Positions 58,901-64,000 of a stretch of 64,000 nucleotides of DNA are shown here, piece by piece; the stretch's first letter is position 1; the number at the start of each line of letters is the position of its first letter. The stretch is from Saturnia japonica (lineage: Eukaryota > Arthropoda > Insecta > Lepidoptera > Saturniidae). The DNA lies in contig CM065309.1 in NCBI GenBank assembly GCA_033032175.1, positions 18,414,001 through 18,478,000 of the forward strand. Reading direction: 5' to 3'. Under the pieces are notes generated by a model. That model saw nothing but the letters and a program-made list of their open reading frames with translations, was not told the DNA's origin and searched no databases. Both the position numbers and the translations under genes were made by a program.

Positions 58901-59774
58901 AAGGTCGACAGGTGAATGAAGACATCCCGCTCATACAGGTAGATCTAGATTACATTTGATTGATGATTCGAGTTTGGTAATAGGTTAGGTAATGTTTATT
59001 TTAGAATTTGATTGATTGGTTTTACTAATAGTACGATAGTTCTGTTACGAATTATATTGTTAAATAATAACACCGTGTTGCAGTGTTGGTTGAAAATTTC
59101 TTAATGACAAAATAAGGAATGTTTTTTTTTATTATTATTTACACGATGGAGCAATCTTGCACACGGCCTGTGGTCATAATTATAAACTATTTTAAAAATA
59201 TCCCAAAAGTAAATTCTGCGCAAAATTCAAACCTGTGACCACTCAAAACCAACAGTAGGTAACTACCATTTTCACTTAATTGCTATGAGTATATCTTTTA
59301 AGTGGTATAAGAACATATCTGTTATGATGTGAAAAATTAACTAATTTGAATTGTAGTAATTATAATAATATGGGAACACAATTTCACACTCGTCCATTTA
59401 ATTCCAAACTAAGCAAAGCTTGCATTATGGTGACTTAACAGCTGATATACATACATTTTTTATATAGAGATATTTGACACCGAGACAAATAACTGAGAAT
59501 TATGCTGATCACACAAAGTCAGTCATGTGCCATGTCATGTAATGTTAAAAACTATACAGTTTATCGTGATTCCTTTAGCTCTATAAGGAAAATCAAAATC
59601 TATATAGCTTTCTGAGAACTCAGTGTGTTATTAACTAGAATCTATCCTGCACAGTGCAGTTGCAAGAGTTTACGTAATGCTATTTAGAACATAACTACTA
59701 CAGTGATATTTAAAAAAGTACTATGATACATTGCTAGGGATGTAATTTTATATTTATGTTATGTATGTTATTGA
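55923..59774. other. Intronic; one family C copy, rest unassigned
   Basis: AT-rich. 55998-56160 (TAACATTATAAATTCGAAAG) and 57565-57640 look like worn starts of CTAGT-type families. A family C copy is at 58580. No gene is supported. Confidence 0.45.
58580..58685 (+). repeat. GATGCGCGC repeat (family C) copy 5
   Basis: CATGTCGCACTTCCGTCACA, TGATGCGCGCACAACTATC, AATTTTACCCTCTACCAACC: the best preserved core of the family here. Confidence 0.65.
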
Positions 59775-60085
59775 AGCAATAATGGTTCAGTTGGTAGCGT
59801 GCACGGACGTCGCGTTGATAGACGTGCGTTCAAATCCCTGCAATGAGCCTGAGGTTTCGGTGAAGGGAAACATCATGATGAAACCATAACATGTGTTAGG
59901 GTTTTTTCTAATTTCCGCCTGGCTAAATACTATCTTCAAGTTGAAAATCTGTCGCCAAACACAAAACGGTGTTCCGGCAGCTGCACTAGGCTTAAAGTGC
60001 TACCATCTTCAACCACATTGTCACTTAAGTTCAGGTGAGATTGTGGGCACAACACTAAACCTATAACTATACCACCTAACACACT
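59775..60085 (+). mobile_element. tRNA-derived SINE (family B), full length
   Basis: The head has an RNA polymerase III A-box TGGTTCAGTTGG (59783-59794) and a B-box GTTCAAATCC (59829-59838), spaced as in a tRNA gene. The body follows: GTGAAGGGAAACATCATGAT, TTTCTAATTTCCGCCTGGC, TTCCGGCAGCTGCACTAGG, CTACCATCTTCAACCACATT, GATTGTGGGCACAACACTAA. It would be mobilised by a partner LINE. At least six other copies lie in the window, mostly without the head. Confidence 0.8.
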
Positions 60086-60326
60086 TTAGGGGAAATTAAA
60101 ATATACTGATATTAATATTTATGAATATTTGTAAGCAATTAAAATTTAGACCATTTATTATATTATATTTATAAGGTATTAAATTATTTTTACACAATTA
60201 AAAAAAAACTTTATTGAAAAGATTATAGTATGCACTATTTTACTACTTTCCATATTAACTGAATTTCTTAACTATATGAGATTAAAGTGTAAAAACGAAT
60301 AACAGTTGCATATATAATTTGTGCAG

Positions 60327-60487
60327 GGGCAATCAGCGACGCTGGAAAGCATACGGACGGCGTTATCGTCCAAGTTCCCATCCATGCAGACGCCAACACA
60401 GGAGATGGTATACGACACGCTCGCTCAGCTCATGCAAGAAAGAAAGATCTACCAGACCTCCCGGGGTTTCTTCATAGTCACACCTGA
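60327..60487 (+). CDS. Storkhead-box gene, exon encoding C-part of winged helix
   Basis: A 161-nt internal exon with acceptor TATAATTTGTGCAG and donor GA|GTAAGTAG. It begins in phase 0, matching the end of the exon at 48676, and is open for 53 codons plus two bases. The peptide has GQSATLESIRTALSSKFPSM, QTPTQEMVYDTLAQLMQERK and IYQTSRGFFIVTP. The R-K-I-Y-x-T-x-x-G-[FY]-F-I-V-T-P pattern is the diagnostic end of the storkhead winged helix in STOX1/STOX2 and fly knockout. GC-rich third positions (ACG, CTC, TCG, CAG) contrast with the AT-rich introns. The following exon, which should begin by completing a GA- codon, was not found in the remaining 3.5 kb, so the gene continues beyond the window. 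Confidence 0.9.
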
Positions 60488-62093
60488 GTAAGTAGACAGA
60501 CATACATATAAATAGGAAGTTACTAGCATACATATTAACCTTAGTTAATTAATGTTATATGAATATGTATGATCACTTATTAATATGGTAATAAGTTTTT
60601 AATATTTATTATACAAAAAAATTAGTATCTCTATAAATATGGTAAATCAAAAGAAATGATTAACAAGACGTATAATATATTAATGAAATTATGTATATTG
60701 ATATGCATCAAATAAAGGTTCTTAAGTTTCCGCTTCGTTAGAAGAGTTCAAATTTTAAATAATTTTACATTATTTTTGACTTAGGTTCTTACATTGTCTA
60801 TCTTTATAAATAAATTTCTAGTTTTGTTGGTCATTTAATCTTTTTCCAAATTTTCGACTTGATAACTATTATAGGTCACTGATCTGGATTTTGACATTTT
60901 AAAAGTCTGTATTCTGTCTTTCCATTTGTTTAAAACTACATATATTATTTTTAGTTATTTTTGTATACGGAAATTGTATGTCATTCCTCAATTTATATGC
61001 AGTGGTATATTAATAAAGATACTTTTAAAATTAATACAAAACTAGAATCTAAAATTAAAATAAATATAACAGCGGTAAAATCATTTAAATTAAAATGTAT
61101 CAGCTAGACAGAACAAAACGGTAATATAAGTCAAACCAATATCAATATTCTACACTAAACTTGGACAAATCAATTTACATCTCACGCATTCAATATTTAT
61201 GGAGCTGTCGGTGACTCAGTTCGCCGTTTCGAGATGTCGCGAATTCAACATCAACCGGACACGTTCAGCAAACTAAACGTGAACTCATTCTTGAACTAAT
61301 TTTACTGTCTGTGTCATTACCCGTTTTACTGACAACGATTTAGAATTAAATTTACAATTCACTAATACTATAGAATTTAATTTTTTTGAAACATGTTTTC
61401 AGTTCACATGCGGTAAAAGTGAAACTTTCACAAAACATAAAATTATCTTCTTTAAAATCTCTCTTTTAAAATCCTAAATCAGCTAAATCAACTATCGACC
61501 ACTCGCACTGTTCATACAACAGTACGTACAAGTCTGGTCGACACACCGCTAAGCCAATTCGACGACGATTATAGTCGTGAAAATCAAGACTTGCACTAAG
61601 CGTGTATTCTATTTCATTCTCTCGCATTCTAAATTATATAATAGATGTATGTGTTTGTGTCGCTTTTTCGTTTCATCGAGTTTCAAATCACAACGGTGTT
61701 AAAGAAGTTTTTCCTTCAATATATATCGGTGTGTTAACCATGATTGAATAGTAAACACAGGGTCAGTAGAAGTCTCAAATGCAATTAAATATAAATTTAT
61801 ATATACTGCCGTTCCAGGAGTTGTATAGTTGTATTATTGAAGTGAAACTTCTCAGGCGGCGATTCCTTAATTGGACGAGAATTGCGAGTGAAATTTCAAG
61901 GACGCGTTATGTTTATGCACATTTCGTTACATGAGAGAGAGGAAAGATACCACGTAGAAAGCTGGAGAAAGAGAGCTATACATTGTTAATCTAATACACA
62001 GTTTTGGCTAGCCGCATCTCCCTTTTTAAGCAGTTTCATTTCTATCACGTTTACGGTGCTTGCTACACGTGTATTCTTTTTAAATCCTTTATA
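60488..62093. other. Presumed next intron, mostly unassigned
   Basis: AT-rich to 61180. Then GC-richer pieces: 61195-61260 (CGCCGTTTCGAGATGTCGCG), the family E fragment at 61495, and TTGAAGTGAAACTTCTCAGG with GCGGCGATTCC at 61838-61870, a known lepidopteran repeat motif. No exon with good splice sites was seen. Confidence 0.45.
61495..61575 (-). repeat. Family E fragment copy 2
   Basis: TATCGACCACTCGCACTG, ACAACAGTACGTACAAGTCT and GGTCGACACACCG match 6655..6735. Confidence 0.5.
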
Positions 62094-62345
62094 GGGTTAG
62101 CGTTTTGGTCACAATTTCATCTGATGTTAAGTGACGATGTGGTTCACGATATTAACACGCAAAGTCTAGCGAGAGGTATGACTGGCTCTCAAGTGCAACT
62201 TCTGGACAAGTGCTTGTTGACAGATTTTCATCTTGAGGGCGGTAACTAGTCAGGCGGGCATTGGGAAATGCCCTACCACCATGCTATGGTTTTCATCACG
62301 ATATTTTCCTTCACCGAAAGCTAAGGTACATCCCAAGGATTCGAA
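62094..62345 (-). repeat. SINE copy (family B)
   Basis: Complement of the SINE: GTCACAATTTCATCTGATG, TAAGTGACGATGTGG, TCTCAAGTGCAACTTCTGGA, GAGGGCGGTAACTAGTCAGG, CCTACCACCATGCTATGG, TTCCTTCACCGAAAGCTAAG, and GGATTCGAA at 62338, which is a B-box on the - strand. Confidence 0.75.
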
Positions 62346-62424
62346 GAATGATAATGCAATTAGGATTTAAATTTAATTTTAAGAAAAAATCTTAACGAAA
62401 GCCGTCAAAACAGTACACATAGTC

Positions 62425-62720
62425 AAGAAAGATAGGGCACAGAGAATTTCTTTGGAGATTTCTCTTAACTTGGGGCAGTCCGACTGGTGGAATACCTCCA
62501 CCCTACAGAAGATCGCAGCCAAATAACCTTATGTTGTGTTCTTGTGGTGAGTAGGGTTTCCAGAGCTCTTTAGGATAGAGGGGTTTAGGTCGGTAAAGCG
62601 CTAGTGATAACTATGATATTACAAGCGTTCATGAGCTACAGTAACCGATTGCCATGAGGCGGCCCTTATGATTGTTTGTCACCTTTTTTGTATAAAAATG
62701 TCTTATGATAACTTAGTCAT
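62425..62720 (-). repeat. Dispersed repeat, family A copy 3 (most complete)
   Basis: It contains every sub-block of the family in inverted order, from TCTTAACTTGGGGCAGTCCG and GGTGGAATACCTCCACCCTA through ACCTTATGTTGTGTTCTTGT to GATTGCCATGAGGCGGCCCT and TTGTTTGTCACCTTTTTTG. Confidence 0.7.
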
Positions 62721-63889
62721 TTAACACTCTGTAATTTTTTATAGCGAAATGACTGATTGGATTTCTTATGGCTGCTCACCACTGCATTTTATTAATTTTT
62801 AGCGAGAAGTCTAGAACTATATTGTACTTGTTAAAAAACGGAATAGATCTATATTGCTTTTCTGCCTACGCAAACGCAAAAAACATACCAAAAATCTGAT
62901 GCAAGAGAAATAAATAAACAAAGCTCTGGCATTACGAAAACACCTGTATCCATGTATGGTAAGTTTGTTCAAAACGAACGCGTTCTGTTTAATGATGTGT
63001 GTACCAAATTCAGTATTGCATAGTTTGTCTAAATACCGGATTTCAACTATACACACAATAAGTGTGAATTAAAATTTATATTAAACCCGAATTATACGCT
63101 TCTCTGAGTTGTTTAGCTATGATATATGATGTACATTGTTGTTTTGATTCCTCTTCTTTTAATAACCTCCATATAATGAGATGATAACAATTTTAATAAT
63201 CGAAAGAAATGCTCTTTCTACGACTAACCTTATGATTTTGCTAATATATTGTAAGGTATTTGTAATAAAACAAAAGGATTTTCCAATCTGCGGTAGTGAC
63301 GCAAGATAGCTAATATCATATTATAGTTTTTGAGGTTCTTTTCTTTTATAAGAAGGTATCGCCGATAAAGCAAAGAATCCGAAAACTTGAAGAGAAAATA
63401 CAAAAGCAGCATTTGATGATGTCGTTACTAACTTTGACATTCTGTGAACTATAAAAATTAATCGCCTGTATTTTACTGGCAAGGTACCCTTTTAGCATTT
63501 GTAGCAAATGATTCAAAGAAATATGTTGCTTATATGGCTATTGAGTAGTTTTATAGCTTTGTAAGACCATATCTTCTTTTGTAATATATTGAGTAGATAT
63601 AGAGTATAAAAATGAACACGCATTTGTTTAAGCGTTAATGAAAAATATATTGTTTGTGGGATGAAAACAGATATAAATTGTTGAAAATTAATGGGTTTAA
63701 ACAAGTGCGACAGCAGATAAAAATTGAATACATACAGTACAAATACGAACTAAACTTGGCAACTAAACTAAAAATGGCTACCTATTCGGCAACGTAGGAA
63801 TATAAGAATACTTCTTAATACTTCTTTTCTCCGTACTTAATAATCCCAAATCCCGTAAATATGTCAATCTCTCGCGGATACGCATAATA
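62721..63889. other. AT-rich, nothing recognised
   Basis: No supported gene or repeat. Confidence 0.5.
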
Positions 63890-64000
63890 GACAGCTAAGG
63901 TCTTCTGGTTCTTTAATTCTCAGTATACCAAGTCATCATACTAATTTCCGCGATCAATCCTTCGCCGTTACAGCAGCACGACTGTGGAAAATTCGCTTCC
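63890..64000 (+). pseudogene. LINE ORF2 fragment, cut by window end
   Basis: A frame open to the last base reads SGSLILSIPSHHTNFRDQSF then AVTAARLWKIRF. The order hydrophobic-P-x-H, then S-F-x-V-x-A-x-R-L-W-x-x-x-P, is the usual C-terminal tail of several insect LINE ORF2 proteins. It is incomplete on the right and has no recognisable reverse transcriptase on the left. Confidence 0.5.

Larger units (their letters stand above)
48677..60326 (+). other. Intron of the storkhead-box gene
   Basis: An 11,650-nt intron inferred between the exons ending 48676 and starting 60327. It begins GTAAGTTAC and ends TATAATTTGTGCAG. It contains at least two LINE relics, several SINE and CTAGT-family copies, and no other credible exon. 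Large parts (49966..51354, 51491..52667, 55923..59774) are AT-rich and unassigned. Confidence 0.75.

Noticed and set aside
59775..59845. A functional tRNA gene
   Set aside because: The A and B boxes are present but the acceptor stem does not pair, and the SINE body follows directly.
49966..60326. Additional storkhead exons inside the long intron
   Set aside because: The flanking exons join in phase and already complete the domain; no extra block with good splice sites was seen.
1..64000. CRISPR arrays, rRNA, bacterial operons or phage genes
   Set aside because: No regularly spaced repeats, no rRNA-like blocks and no clustered frames; the window is eukaryotic.

Overview
The window looks like nuclear DNA of a moth or butterfly (Lepidoptera). 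It is AT-rich, has no operons or bacterial signals, and is packed with repeat types typical of lepidopteran genomes: a BEL/Pao LTR retrotransposon, a DD41D mariner, R1-, RTE-, Jockey- and CR1-group LINE pieces, tRNA-derived SINEs, hAT-type and hairpin MITEs, and families ending in CTAGT. No search was run, so the species is not named.

The one host gene I can support is split over two exons on the + strand, at 48579..48676 and 60327..60487. Both have good splice sites and matching phase, and together they encode the storkhead-box winged-helix domain (vertebrate STOX1/STOX2, Drosophila knockout). The 11.65 kb intron between them is largely dead LINEs, SINEs and MITEs. I found neither the 5' exons nor the 3' exons inside the window. 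A weak candidate for a terminal exon of another gene lies on the - strand near position 500-620.

Layout. 0-12.9 kb: AT-rich sequence with a hAT MITE bearing a perfect 8-bp target duplication (1402..1873), a hairpin MITE (6445..6590) and several dispersed repeat copies. 12.9-14.2 kb: a complete mariner of the DD41D type with perfect 32-bp inverted repeats, TA target duplication and one frameshift. 15.1-16.1 kb: a pair of CpG-rich minisatellite arms in inverted orientation around an AT-rich core. 16-22.8 kb: SINE and LINE scraps. 22.77-29.48 kb: a full-length, young BEL/Pao element with almost identical LTRs; gag and protease are open, pol carries one frameshift and two in-frame stops. 29.5-43.7 kb: CTAGT-ended repeats, a possible solo LTR, a MITE nested in a SINE, an RTE relic. 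43.7-44.86 kb: a short R1-clade LINE derivative on the - strand, running from ORF1 to a poly(A) end, with three TTAGG-type telomere repeats at its 5' end. 45-48.5 kb: more repeats, with a hAT MITE nested in another repeat just before the first storkhead exon. 48.6-60.5 kb: storkhead exons and their intron, including a CR1-group LINE whose reverse transcriptase has lost a catalytic aspartate. 60.5-64 kb: presumed next intron with SINE copies, and a LINE fragment that runs off the end.

There is no operon-like cooperation here. The history is one developmental-regulator gene whose introns and upstream sequence serve as a sink for mobile DNA.
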